Of a stretch of 64,000 nt of DNA, positions 1 through 10,000 are shown one piece after another (position 1 is the stretch's first letter; each line of letters starts with the position of its first letter). Below the pieces are notes generated by a model. The model saw only the letters and a list, made by a program, of their open reading frames with translations. It had not been told where the DNA came from and ran no database searches. The stretch comes from Helichrysum umbraculigerum. Its lineage: Eukaryota; Streptophyta; Magnoliopsida; Asterales; Asteraceae. The stretch covers positions 4,008,001-4,072,000 of the forward strand of contig CATIUR010000001.1 of the NCBI GenBank assembly GCA_949592205.1. Reading direction: 5' to 3'. The translations under genes and the position numbers were made by a program.

Positions 1-739
1 TTTAGTTACACCATTGAAGCATTGCAAAACCACGGGCTGATGAGCTATCAAGTGCGGACTAGTTCATTTGAAAGTAAAAGTACGTATTTTCCTTGCAAGT
101 TTTTATTGTTTTTGTTGCTATTATAGTTATTTCTAGGGGTGTTCATTACTCGGTTCCGACCCATATAGGTTTGGTTTAATTGATATTTGAGTTTGGTTCG
201 CCTATTTATTTGTAGGTAAGGTCTCTGAAACCTACGAGGTGGCAACCAGGAACATCAAAAAACTGCAGCAAGTTTCCAAATGTGTCAATCTTCCATGATG
301 TTGACGCAACTAGCATCAAAAATCATCCATATCTAGGGATGAATTGGCGTTATGACATCATACAGTATAATTTCCCTCATTTGAATGTAGATCCCCTACA
401 AGCTGATCAGCACTACGATTTTCTTGATAGAGTATTAAAAGAGAGCCTGCCTCTCCTGAAGCCGGGTGGGGTCATGAGGTTTCTGCTCAATGAAAATGAA
501 TCATATGTAGGGATTGTGGCAAAGAATAATTGCAAGGTTGATTATGATAAGTTTGTGAAGAGACTATATCCTTTGTACGAGCCCAAGAAAGGGCATGGAT
601 CGGATTCGGATGCTGTGTACGATAGCAGCGACAACTGCTTTTTCAACATCAAACTTGTTGAAGGTGGGACAGAGAAGCTGAATATGGGAGCAGGTGCTGC
701 GGTGGTGTCCAACACAACTGCTGAAGGTGGGACAGAGAA
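1..739 (+). pseudogene. BMT5-like (DUF2431) rRNA methyltransferase fragment, left arm
   Basis: Translated pieces match the Rossmann-like DUF2431 domain of BMT5-type 25S rRNA uridine-N3 methyltransferases, which in plants also occurs in proteins of unknown substrate. Seen: an exon at about 1-75 (TIEALQNHGL), an intron with acceptor TTTGTAG near 214, then exon 2 with VDATSIKNHP and IIQYNFPHLN, the VDAT...FPH signature of the family. The reading frame breaks near 275-285, where this arm reads cagcaagtttccaaatgtg and the other arm reads cagcagtttccaattgtg. After about residue 126 of the 282-842 frame the protein runs into the palindrome centre and is no longer family-like. The 5' part lies outside the window. 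The fold assignment is from recalled family motifs; catalytic activity is unlikely. Confidence 0.7.
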
Positions 740-1490
740 GCTGAATATGGGTTCTCTGTTCCACCTTCAGGAGTTGTGTTGGACACCACCGCAACACCTG
801 CTCCCATATTCAGCTTCTCTGTCCCACCTTCAGCAAGTTTGATGTTGAAAAAGCAGCTGTCGCTGCTATCGTAATCAGCATCCGGATCCGATCCACGCCC
901 TTTCTTGGACTCGTACAAAGGATGTAGTCTCTTCACAAACTTATCATAATTGGCCTTGCAATTATTCTTTGCCACAATCCCTACATAGGGTTCATTTTCA
1001 TTGAGCAGAAACCTCATGACCCCACCCGGCTTCAGGAGAGGCAGGCTCTCTTTTAATACTCTATCAAAAAAATCGTGATGTTAATCAACTTGTAGGAGAT
1101 CTACATCCAAATGAGGGAAATTAAACTGTATGATGTCATAACGCTAATTCATCCCTAGATATGGATGATTTTTGATGTTGGTTGCATCAACATCATGGAA
1201 GATTGACACAATTGGAAACTGCTGCAGTTTTTTGATATTCCTGGTTGCCGCGTAGGTTTCAGAGACCTTACATACAAATAAATAGATGAACCAAACTCAA
1301 ATATCAATTAAACCAAACCTATATGGGTCGGAACCGAGTAATGAACACCCCTAGAAATAACTATAATAGCAACAAAAACAATAAAATCTTGCAAAGAAAA
1401 ATACGTACTTTTACTTTCAAATGAACTAGTCCGCACTTGATAGCTCATCAGCCCGTGGTTTTGCAATGCTTCAATGGTGTAACTAAAGTT
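1..1490. repeat. Long inverted repeat (palindrome), about 739-bp arms
   Basis: Positions 1-739 are nearly the reverse complement of 752-1490. The arms flank a 12-base spacer (740-751, gctgaatatggg), and arm ends 721-739 and 752-770 pair almost perfectly. Mismatches and small indels are scattered through the arms. The left arm is cut by the window edge, so the palindrome may continue outside. The two gene copies face tail to tail. A transcript crossing the centre would fold into a long hairpin. Confidence 0.93.
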
Positions 1491-1606
1491 CGCCTCACCA
1501 AGGAGGAGGCATCTTTTAAGTGTTTGTACTTCTTTAATGACCGATAAGGATTCATTCTTTTCTTTTGTAAATCGGGACTTACTAGATAAATTTCTGAGCA
1601 AAACAC
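752..1606 (-). pseudogene. BMT5-like (DUF2431) fragment, right arm
   Basis: Mirror copy of the left arm, read on the minus strand. Exon 1 (about 1601-1410) holds the glycine-rich SAM-binding-like strand CLLLGEANFSYTIEAL, expected near the start of the domain, but has no ATG: the open frame follows a TGA. The intron is about 1409-1275. The acceptor AG seen in the left arm is AT here (TTTGTATG), so splicing would fail. Exon 2 keeps VDAT and NHPYLG, then has an in-frame TAG where the left arm has TGG (MNW becomes MN stop). A later open stretch (1017-752) keeps MRFLLNENEP and the Asp/Ser-rich tail. So each arm carries different inactivating changes. There is no sign of the C-terminal half of a normal family member. 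Confidence 0.7.
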
Positions 1607-2436
1607 TTCAAAATATTGAAATGAAAAGAGTTAAACACAAATCATAAAGTAAAAAACATTCAAAGATTCACACATATTCAATCAGTATACTTGTATATTC
1701 CGAAACTGACTCTATTAAGTGTATTGATTCAATTGAGAAACTTATTCCTTTTAACAGCTCGTTCATTAGGAAAGAGGTAAATTCTCGCTTTGGTGCAAAG
1801 TTATAAAATCAGTATACTTGTATATTCCGAATCACAAAGTAAAACACATTTAAAGAATCACACAGATTCAATCAAATTAATTAAAGTGGGACAATTATTC
1901 CATAATAAATAAATAATAATGGTGGTTCTCAATAAGAGGGGGCTTTTGTATACTGAATCACAATCATGTTACACATATTTAATCAAATTAATTAAAGTGC
2001 TACAATTATTCAATAATAATAATAAATAATAATGGTGGTTCTCAATAAGAGGAGGCTTTTGTATATGGTGGTTCTCAATTAATTAAAGTGCTATAATTAT
2101 TCAATAATAATAAATAAATAATAATGGTGGTTCTCAATAAAAAGAGGGTCTTTGTATACCGAATCACCATCATGTAAAACACATTCAAAGATTCAATCAA
2201 ATTAATTAAAGTGGGATAACTGTTCAAAAATAATAATAAATAATAATGACGGTTCTCAATAAAGGGGGGGGGGGGGGGGGGGGGGGGGCTTTTTATACCG
2301 AATCACAATCCTATAAAACACATTCAAAGATTCACACAAATTTAATCAAATTAATTAAAGTGGGACAACTATTAAATAATAATAGTGGTGGTTCTCAATA
2401 AAAGGGGGGGGGGGGGGGGTTGTATACCCAATCACT
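1607..2436. repeat. AT-rich tandem repeat with G homopolymers
   Basis: Non-coding. From about 1846 to 2436 a unit of roughly 100-150 bases recurs about five times. Its recognisable parts are acacattcaaagattc, aatcaaattaattaaagtg, a run of ATAATAATAAATAATAAT, ggtggttctcaataa, and gtataccgaatcac. The purine run after ctcaataa has grown to 25 consecutive G at 2264-2288 and 16 G at 2404-2419. The last unit stops at aatcac (about 2436), where viral sequence begins. Another copy of the unit starts at about 36920. Confidence 0.85.
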
Positions 2437-3830
2437 TCCCATTGGACTTCAACTAACTTTTTCCATTCTGATTGCTCCATGGTTTGGTGCTGGATTTGGG
2501 CTTTAATGGACTCAGTGACCTTTAGCATTTCACTTAAGTCGTTTATCAGTATTTTCCTTTCTTTGGCCCAATCTTCTTTTTCCATTTGGGCCTTTTGCCT
2601 TTCTTCTTTCAATAGTTTCTTCCATTCTTGTTCTTTAATTCTCCATTCTGCCGCTTCTTTTATTGAGCCCATTATTGCTTGTTTCCATTCTTCATCCTTT
2701 TGGATGAGCATTTTCCACATGGGATCCATCTGACTTTCTTTTTGTATGCTTTCTGGTCCTTTATTTCTTTTTACCGACACCGTTTTATTCAGGTAATATG
2801 GAGCACAAAGTGCACATGAAGTGAGTTTACACTTTGGGCAGTGTAACCTGGACATATCCGTGGTAGAAATTTCACAGAAATGGCAGAAAATATAATTTGT
2901 CATTTCATTTTCCTGCCACATATGAACACAATTCTTGCTTTGTTCTGGAAGTTTTTTTATCTGGTCTCCATGAACCTGCTTCTTGAACTCTTCTGTGAAT
3001 ATCTTCTTGACTTTCTGGATAAACATGAAACAAGACTCCTCTTCTTCTTCCTGTGTCAGGATAAATATGTTTTCTTCCAGAGGGGATTCTTCTATCATCG
3101 CACTGATATTCATTAGAGTTGCTCCTCCTTCTCCTTCAGAGATACTATAAATAGTATCCTGATCACTAACATCAGCTGAAACTATATCACAATCTTCTTT
3201 GAGATCAAGATTATCAATTACAGCTCGCCTTGCCATATTTTCAGTTTGACTTTTACAATCTTTGGCAAAATGTCATTCTCTTCCGCAAATATAACATTTG
3301 CATTTGCCAACTCTTCCTCGGTCATCCTTGTACTTTCTTTTGAATACTTTGACGTGTGATTTATGAGGTTTTCCTTTATAGCTCTTTGATTTTAGCACAC
3401 CATACTTCTTTCTTGATTTGTAGTAGTCAGGAATTGGTATGACAGAACAAAGGGATAAGTCCTTTAATTCCTTTTGCAGAGCTGCTTCGGTACACATCTC
3501 CATGATATAAGTATGTGTGAACTTAATTGCAGGTAATATTCCTACAGTTAATCCAGGATATTTATTTTTAAATGCTTCTTCAATCTTTTTGGAAAGCACT
3601 GGTGGTAGTTTTGTGAAAAACTTATCAGTTGTTGCCGGGAAGAATAGTCTCCCTGATTTGCATCCCTGATTTCCAGAGATCTTTTGTGTTTTCACACGTA
3701 AGCCTTTCCAGATCTCTATAAGCTCTATCTTGCTCTTCAGTTGAACCTCTATATGGATCTTCCATGAGAATTATTTGCCTTATTTGAGAGGTTACATTCT
3801 GAGGGTCATCAGCCATAGCTTCCAATGAGG
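2437..3830 (-). pseudogene. EPRV copy A: capsid C-terminal part with zinc motifs (broken)
   Basis: Minus-strand pieces of the virus polyprotein. Upstream (3825-3625) lies ITSQIRQIILMEDPY-like capsid sequence; a frameshift near 3690 leads into 3695-3273 (FFPATTDKFFTKLPP and a Lys/Arg-rich stretch KVFKRKYKDD). The CCHC knuckle begins CYICGRE, but the codon expected to be Gly is TGA at about 3273-3271; HFAKDC follows in frame. The next open stretch (3236-2437) has the second Cys cluster C-x2-C-x11-C-x2-C-x4-C-x2-C around FCHFCEI...LHCPKCKLTSCALC, a pattern reported for badnavirus and tungrovirus capsids, then a Lys/Glu-rich coiled-coil-like region. It ends at the host junction near 2437. Role in the virus family: capsid assembly and nucleic-acid binding. 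Not functional here. Confidence 0.88.
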
Positions 3831-4660
3831 TGTAAGCTTCTGGATAAGTTGTTCTCCACTGCTGTCACATCTTCTTTTCATTTTCTCCGAGAAGGTTTTC
3901 AACGAAAGTTAGCTTCGCCTGGTTATCTGTCTAAGTGGTATCATTTAACCTATTGATGGTTATTGATTCCCATCTTGAAATTACATCCGACCATAAGCCT
4001 GGGTCCGATGGTAGTACAAGCATTGCTCCAGTACTTAACGTTGCTGGAGGTAGTGTCCATTGGGAATTGTAGTGTCTTCCATATTCTCCTCTGAAGTGGT
4101 TACCTCCATTTCTAAATTGGTAACTTAGAGTATATACATTTTGTGCTGATCCTCTTGCGGGAGGATATACTGAGGGACCCATGATTGGCTCTGGTGGTGT
4201 GCTGTAAACACCACTTGTTGTATCAGATGTTGAGGGGAACGCTTGATGTTCATGTTCTTGCTCAATTTTTCGAATGAACTCTCTGAATTCTCTGACCTTT
4301 GGGTAATCCAGATTGCTTCCGTCATCTTCTTCTGTTGTATGAAAAATCTGGTGGTGTACCAATTCCTCCTGTTTTTCGGGAAATGATACAAGTTGTAGCA
4401 TTTCCAGCTTTTCTTGCATCCCGTCTTCTTCCGATAACTCCATATCTTCTTCTTTGATAATAACCTTTCCTTGTTTAAGGTTATCTTTCCATAAATCTTC
4501 TTCACAATCATCCCATCCCATAGCAATAATTGGTCGATTGGTGTAGTTTCTTCAGGTGCATCATAACGAACATAATAGTCCCATTTGCCTGAATATTCAC
4601 CCAAAGTTGACCATTTTTCCCGTTTTTGTTTCTGCTTTTTCTTTGGCTTGTTTCCTTTTC
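3831..4660 (-). pseudogene. EPRV copy A: linker and capsid N-terminal part (broken)
   Basis: Follows the movement-protein remnant on the minus strand. It begins with GEYSGKWDYYVRYDAPEETT (4604 downwards). A one-base loss near 4535 shifts the frame at PIDQ, and the correct frame resumes at 4521 as an acidic linker (DDCEEDLWKD, ELSEEDG) followed by a Pro-rich stretch and ATLSTGAMLVLPSDPGLWSD at about 4040-3990. The segment continues to TYPEAYTS just before 3841. It is the acidic linker plus the start of the capsid domain by position relative to copy B. Copy B has the same region at 34500-33950 plus 31267-31011, where it is split by a solo LTR. Confidence 0.8.
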
Positions 4661-5058
4661 TGATGCTGTTTAAAAGTTCTTCTTCTAATTTATGTGCTTC
4701 TCTTAGGCATTATGTGCAAAAGCATACATCAAAAGGGGTATGAGTTATTTCTTCTTGTCTGCATATGCCAACAAATTGTTCCTCATCTTCTGTTAAATTT
4801 TCATTATCATGGATTTCCCAGTCTAGCGTATCGACATAAAATCTTGGTGGTTGAGGATTGTTGCGATATGATCTGAACTTGAGACTGGTAGATTTGTCCA
4901 GCTTTGGTTAACTTCTACTCTTGTTGGGATTCTAACGGTTGTGATTGATGCCGGTATGAGGTTCCAGCTTCTACCTTCCAAATATTCTATGTTTCTTCTA
5001 TCTCCAGGAATTGCCGTGATTCCGTTTGTTGCAAGATGATCTACAACATTTTCTACAC
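4661..5058 (-). pseudogene. EPRV copy A: movement protein C-terminal fragment
   Basis: Minus frame 5058-4823 encodes SVENVVDHLATNGITAIPGD and PTRVEVNQ, matching the middle of the 363-residue movement-protein region of copy B. It shifts frame near 4905 and reads out of frame to 4823. Remnants on to 4661 match the copy B segment ending ECLREA. The N-terminal partner is not adjacent: it lies on the plus strand at 15246-15985. At about 5058 the sequence switches strand into protease coding (see the inversion finding). The movement protein of this family enlarges plasmodesmata for cell-to-cell spread; this is a remnant only. Confidence 0.85.
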
Positions 5059-5932
5059 TGGTTTTGATTTTGACGAAGAATTTCCTCCAATAAGAAACCA
5101 ACATGGGAAGGCTTTAATTGAAGATGAAGTTCATACTACCATGAAAATAGAAGGGGGTGCTGAGCAGCATAAAATAAAGAAGATCAACAATCAGCTTTAC
5201 AACGTTGAGGTAGAATTTGATATACCTGGCATCAGGTTATTCAAAGTGAAAGCTATTATTGATACTGGAGCAACATCATGCTGCATCAACAAAATATCGG
5301 CTTCAAAAGAAGCATATGAAGAAATGAACAGGATCATTTACTTTAATAGCCTGAACTCGAGACAAACATCAAATCTGAAGATAAAAACAGGAAATTTCAG
5401 GATAGAAGGGAATAAGTTCCGAATACCATTAATATATGTCCTGGAAATGAGAACAGGAGATGGAATTGACATGTTGATTGGAACAAATTTCACAAGATCC
5501 ATGAATGGAGGAATAAGGATTGAAGGAGATGAGGTAACACTGTACAAAAAGGTTACCAGGATAAAGACAACACCAATAACAGAGGTAGCTGCAACGGCCT
5601 TGGAAGAATTGGAAATTGATGAAGAATTCTATCAGGAATTACAAGAAACGATGTTCTTTTCAAAAGAAGATGAAGCAAAGATAAAAGGAAGGTTTAAACC
5701 TATCCTCAGGAATCTTGAAGAACAAGGGTATATTGGAGAAGAACCCTTGAAGCATTGGAAGAAAAATGGTGAAACTTGCACACTTGATATCATAAACCCT
5801 GATATCACAATACAAGATAAACCATTAAAGCATGTTACTCCAGCATTGGCGGCATCTTTCCAAAAACACATAGATACGCTACTCAAACTGGGAGTAATCA
5901 GGCCAAAAGCAGACATCGAACAATGGCCATGA
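5059..5932 (+). pseudogene. EPRV copy A: aspartic protease and RT leader
   Basis: Open from 5036 to 5932. Protease active-site motif DTGATS at about 5260-5277 (KAIIDTGATSCC), followed by a flap/strand region and MLIGTNF, as in retropepsin-like proteases of Caulimoviridae. It continues into the RT N-terminus (CTLDIINPDI, ALLKLGVIRP-type sequence). A four-base loss near 5904 relative to copy B shifts the frame and ends this stretch at IEQWP. Sequence upstream of about 5059 in this frame is not viral sense coding: it is the opposite strand of the movement-protein remnant. Confidence 0.88.
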
Positions 5933-6530
5933 TTGTCAATTCAGGAACAACTGTTGATCCAGTTACTGGTAAAGAAAGAAAAGGAAAAGAAAGAATGGTG
6001 TTTAATTACAAAACTTTGAATGATAACACCTACAAGGACCAGTACTCACTCCCTGGAATCAATACACTCCTGAAAAAGATAGGAATGCCAAGGTATTTTC
6101 AAAATTTGATCTCAAGTCAGGGTTTCATCAAGTAGCCATGGCAGAAGAATCAATACACTGGACAACATTTTTAGTACCAGGAGGACTTTATGAATGGTTG
6201 GTAATGCCATTTGGATTAAAAAACGCGCCAGCAGTGTTTCAAAGAAAAATGGATAAATGCGTCAGAGGGATTGAAGAATTTATTGAAGTATACATCAATG
6301 ATATCCTGGTGTTTTCAAAGAATGAAGCAGATCATAAAAAACATCTAAAAGTGATGCTCGGAATTTGCCAAGAAAAAGGGTTAATTCTTTCTCCCACAAA
6401 GATGAAGATAGCTGTAACTGAAGTGGAATTTCTCGAGGCAATAATTGGAGACAATAAAATTAAACTGCAGTCATATTATCAAAAGAATATGTAATTTTGA
6501 TGAAGAAAAGCTTAAAACAAAGGCAGGCCT
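5923..6530 (+). pseudogene. EPRV copy A: reverse transcriptase (broken)
   Basis: Continues the pol region in three frames. 5923-6135 holds MVFNYKTLND and SLPGINTLLK, then shifts frame near 6085. 6138-6494 holds WLVMPFGLKNAPAVFQRKMD (RT palm) and the catalytic loop, which reads YINDIL here while copy B reads YIDDIL. The first catalytic aspartate is thus replaced by asparagine (GAT to AAT). It ends after KLQSYYQKNM by frameshift. Flanked by protease and RNase H in normal viral order. The catalytic residue is lost in addition to the frameshifts. Confidence 0.9.
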
Positions 6531-7751
6531 AAGTCATTCATGGGAATATTAAATTATGCTAGGAATTACATTCCAAAGCTTAGTTTATTACTGGGCCCCC
6601 TTTATGAGAAAACTAACCCTCACGGAGACAAAAGAATGAAATCATCTGACTATGCTATAGTTAGAAAGATCAAGGAGCAGGTCCAAGCGTTACCAGATCT
6701 ACAAATACCACCGGAAGAATCATACATAATTATTGAAACAGATGGATGTATGGAAGGATGGGGTGGAATTTGCAAGTGGAAGAAAAAGAAAAATGATCCC
6801 AAGAAGGAAGAAAAGATTTGTGCATACGCTAGTGGAAAATTCAAAGTTGTACAATCAACAATTGACGCGGAGGTTAATGCTTGCATTAATTTCTTGGAAA
6901 AGTTGAAGATATACTATCTTGATAAAAAGGAGATTACATTATGGACAGATTGCCAAGCTATTATTAGTTTTTACAATAAAACTAATAGTAACAAAGCATC
7001 TCGAGTTCGATGGCTCAAATTTGCTGACGTCTTAACCGGAACAGGAGTCAAGATCAATATCGAACATATTAATGGAAAGCAAAATGTTCTTGCTGATGCT
7101 CTATCAAGATTAGTTAACCTTTGTTTTGCAGGATGTACAGAGCTGGAAACAGAAGTGCTGATGAAGAGTCTAGCAGTAGCAGAAGAATTGTTAGAAGCTG
7201 TGCAGTCAAGGAACGAGAAGAATGGTTACGAGCAAATAATCCAGATTTCAGACCATTGCCAAAAATTTATCAAGGAACATTCACATTCCAAGAACCTGGA
7301 GCTCTCTACAGGCATTATCAGATTAAAGCAAACACAACATCAATATCTGACAAAGAAGCAAACATACTCACTGGAGTAGCACAACAATTGGAACGAGGAG
7401 CAGCTAAAGAAACAGTCTCAGCAATGCGAAACCTCCAAACAGTTCTGGACTTCAAAGCCCAAGTCTGTGTTGCAAAAGCAACAAGAGATAACCACTGGGG
7501 CGATCACTGACCCGAAGTTAGAAGGCAAAACCAAGAAGCCCGAAATACACTCACTGAGATTGAAACCCTATGCAACGAATTGGGCCGCATCAACATCTAA
7601 GCCCAAAAACAACAAGGCCCAGCTCCCAGAATATCACGGAAGCAACAAGGAAGGTAAATTATTACGAAATGAAGTATGGAATGACGCATTATGGCTAGTC
7701 GACAAAGAATGGCCTCCACCTGATAACACTGTGCGACGAGCATGCCTGTAA
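6531..7751 (+). pseudogene. EPRV copy A: RNase H and polyprotein C-terminus
   Basis: Frame 6540-7379 starts in the RT connection (GILNYARNYIPKL). It contains RNase H landmarks IETDGCMEGWGGIC (Asp), STIDAEVNA (Glu), LWTDCQAI (Asp) and NVLADALSRL (Asp). An in-frame TAG at 7377-7379 ends it; copy B has a sense codon there. The same frame reopens at about 7467-7751, ending DKEWPPPDNTVRRACL. The segment 7133-7510 is also open in another frame (see next entry). The family role is removal of RNA during reverse transcription. Confidence 0.88.
7133..7510 (+). pseudogene. EPRV copy A: second open frame overlapping the 3' end of ORF3
   Basis: First ATG in this frame is at 7133 (MYRAGNRSADEES). It reads through a plausible protein with EEWLRANNPDFRPLPKIYQG and GALYRHYQI, then an Ala/Glu/Arg-rich part that looks helical. 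It stops at TGA 7508-7510, where copy B has TGG and continues for about 32 more codons. I do not recognise the family. The frame is shared by both viral copies, and its composition is more protein-like than the Lys/Gln/Thr-rich ORF3 frame beneath it. Confidence 0.55.
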
Positions 7752-8047
7752 TTAGGCGAAAGCGTGGTGGAATCTAATTATTAAAGTTTGGCAAGTATTT
7801 GGCAGTATTCAATTATTACAGGCAAAGTCGTGTGAAGTTAGGCATGTGTGGTCCAGCATCATTTGTCGTTTCTAATAAGTGTGTTAAAGATTGAATAAAT
7901 AGGTTAAAATATGTCGGCCATGTAATAAAGTTTGTAGGCCCTTTATTTTGACGCTTTGTAAAATATGTATTATTGGCGAATATTCGGTTGCATATGCCAA
8001 TCCAATTCGCCTATATAAGCGTGTTTATTTTCATTGTTGAGAGGCAT
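7752..8047 (+). promoter_or_regulatory. EPRV copy A intergenic region with TATA box
   Basis: Non-coding region after the polyprotein. The TATA box TATATAA lies at 8012-8018 (context gcctatataagcg), 220 bp or more downstream of the ORF3 stop, where Caulimoviridae place the pregenomic RNA promoter. The same region occurs in copy B (minus, TATA at 16171-16165). Copy A is split 25-30 bases after the TATA box by a Tat-like retroelement with TSD GGCAT (8043-8047 and 13833-13837). Confidence 0.75.
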
Positions 8048-9952
8048 TGATGTGGTGGATATAGTTATAAAATTTAACGTTGATAAGTAAACAAAAAAGT
8101 ACCGAGCTAGACCAAAACACAACCGGGCAGTGGACCCTGTCGAGTGGTAGTATAGTTTGGTAAGTTCGGGTTCGAACACAGGGAACTTGGTTTTGTCAAT
8201 CAATAAGTGTGAGCAATCAAATAAAGTAAATAAAATGTGGTTGGTTGTGTGACCGAATTGTCACAATGCTTAAAACTACAATCTTTAAATTAAGACAAGG
8301 CAAGTGGACTCTGAAGAGTTGGATTAATTGTTTGGAACTTTCAAATATTAATAACAATGATTGCTTGGATTATTTCACTAGTGATCTCGGGGTGTAGAAT
8401 AAATAACCGGTTAAATAAATGCTAAGGGTGATATTCATCAAACATAAGCTCAACGTTGGCTAAGACCTAATTTTCAACTTCAATCAACAAACCTATGATT
8501 TAATCAAGTAACGGACGTTCGTCATGGTTACCAACTTGCACAATTTAGCTAAAATCATTTGACACATTCCAAAACTACATTCGCAATTTTGTTCAATCAT
8601 TTATAGACAAATAATCAATATTAATTTACTAGGTTGAAAACGTTCGCTATATCAATAAGTAAGTCACCAAATAGTTAAATTCTTGAGATAAAACTCAATC
8701 ACACAAGGTTCTCCGATTAAACATAAATTAAGATTTTAAGAGTTTGCAAATCATCCACACAACAAACATTCGCTACAATTGCTAACTTATATGTATTTAA
8801 CTAATTGTCGTTACGATCACCAAAAGCTTTGTTCCACAAATGATAAACAACTTATGTAGGTATTTTTTATAAGCAACAAACTTTCGCTATAATCGCTTAG
8901 TTAAAATGCCAAAAGTTTACTAACAACAACAAACTAAACTCATACAAATCCATGGAAGATTCACAAACTCAAACATAAATTAACACCAAAAGATTACACC
9001 CCTAATCAACTAGCTATTTCATCCAAACAAGCACAATGGTAACTAGCCACACATAATCACAATCACCAAGCAAAAATCATAAACACTAGACAAATTCATA
9101 AATAACTTGAAATTAGATTAAATCGAAATTATACCAAAGTGATTACACAAGTGTTTCCAAATGGTGTTGCTTGATGTTCCTCTCACAATCTTCAAGTGAA
9201 ATCCTTAACAAATTTTGAGAGTAAATGGTGATTTTTTGGTGAGTAAATGAAGAGAGTAATGAATGAGGTGAGTTGTGTGTAGAGAGTAAATGAAGAGGAG
9301 TAAATGTGGATAGTGAGTTTTTCTGGAGAGAGAGCTAGATAGATACGATTATGATGATATATGATAAGAAATGAAGCTGAAGCCAATTTTCTCCTTTTTT
9401 TTTTTTTTTCTTCTTCTTTTTTTTCTTTTTTATAAATGGAAAATGGGAGGAATAAAGGCAGAAAAACGGTTGGGCATTAAATGCCAACCAATCAAAATCG
9501 CACAACGCACCAACAACCTCGTACCTCGCTTAAATCGAACACATAGCCGATCGGCTTTGAAGGCCCAGCCGATTGGCTTTGAAGGCCCAGCCGAACGGCT
9601 GAAGAAGCTTAGCCGATCGGCTTATTCAGTAAAACTCCTCCAGCTCCAACAAGGGAAAGTTCTGTAACGAAAATGCACTGGAATTGCCGATCTTCTAAGT
9701 ATAGTCGATCTGCTCTATAGATGAGACCGATCTGCTATTGTCAAAAGCCGATCGGCTTTGATGCATTTTCCAGCCCAGCTCACTTTTGTTCCAAACTTGA
9801 TCAAATCTTCACCCATTCGCATGCGTTTCCAGCTTTTGACATGAAATAGATTTCCAACAAAATAAGTATCGAAAGTTCTCGAAATCTACTCAAATATATA
9901 TGCAAAACAATGATATCGCGATAGACTTATATAACCAAAATGAGCAATATCA
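8048..9952 (-). repeat. 3' LTR of the Tat-like element
   Basis: 1905 bp, TGATGTGG at the left and GCAATATCA at the right on the plus strand. Read on the minus strand it contains a palindrome array (9757-9545), a TATA-like CCATTTATAAAA (about 9438-9427), then a CT-rich leader (9370-9195). The rest is AT-rich with recurring cgttcgcta/cattcgcta motifs (for example 8650, 8768, 8888). No protein coding is supported. Confidence 0.75.
9545..9757. repeat. Palindrome array AGCCGATCGGCT (Tat-like LTR, left)
   Basis: The 12-base palindrome AGCCGATCGGCT or a one- to two-base variant occurs at 9545-9556, 9567-9578 (GATT), 9589-9600 (GAAC), 9611-9622 and 9746-9757. The first four are spaced exactly 22 bp. 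Half-sites (GCCGATC, CCGATCTGC) lie between 9690 and 9740. On the element's minus strand this is 110-330 bp upstream of the TATA-like box. Confidence 0.85.
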
Positions 9953-9966
9953 AATATCCCCACATT
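9953..9966 (-). other. Polypurine tract of the Tat-like element
   Basis: Minus strand reads AATGTGGGGATATT directly before the LTR start TGATATTGC. A G-rich tract abutting TG of the 3' LTR fixes the element's orientation as minus. The equivalent tract beside the LTR ending at 53764 reads AGTGTGGGATACT. Confidence 0.6.
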
Positions 9967-10000
9967 GGATTGATCGGTATATAATGACGAAGCTTTTGGT

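Noticed and set aside
2479..3116. Plus-strand ORFs over the viral capsid region
   Set aside because: Antisense shadows of the Lys/Glu-rich capsid frame.
7467..7751. A separate downstream viral gene in copy A
   Set aside because: It is the ORF3 frame reopening after the TAG at 7377; copy B reads it continuously with RNase H.
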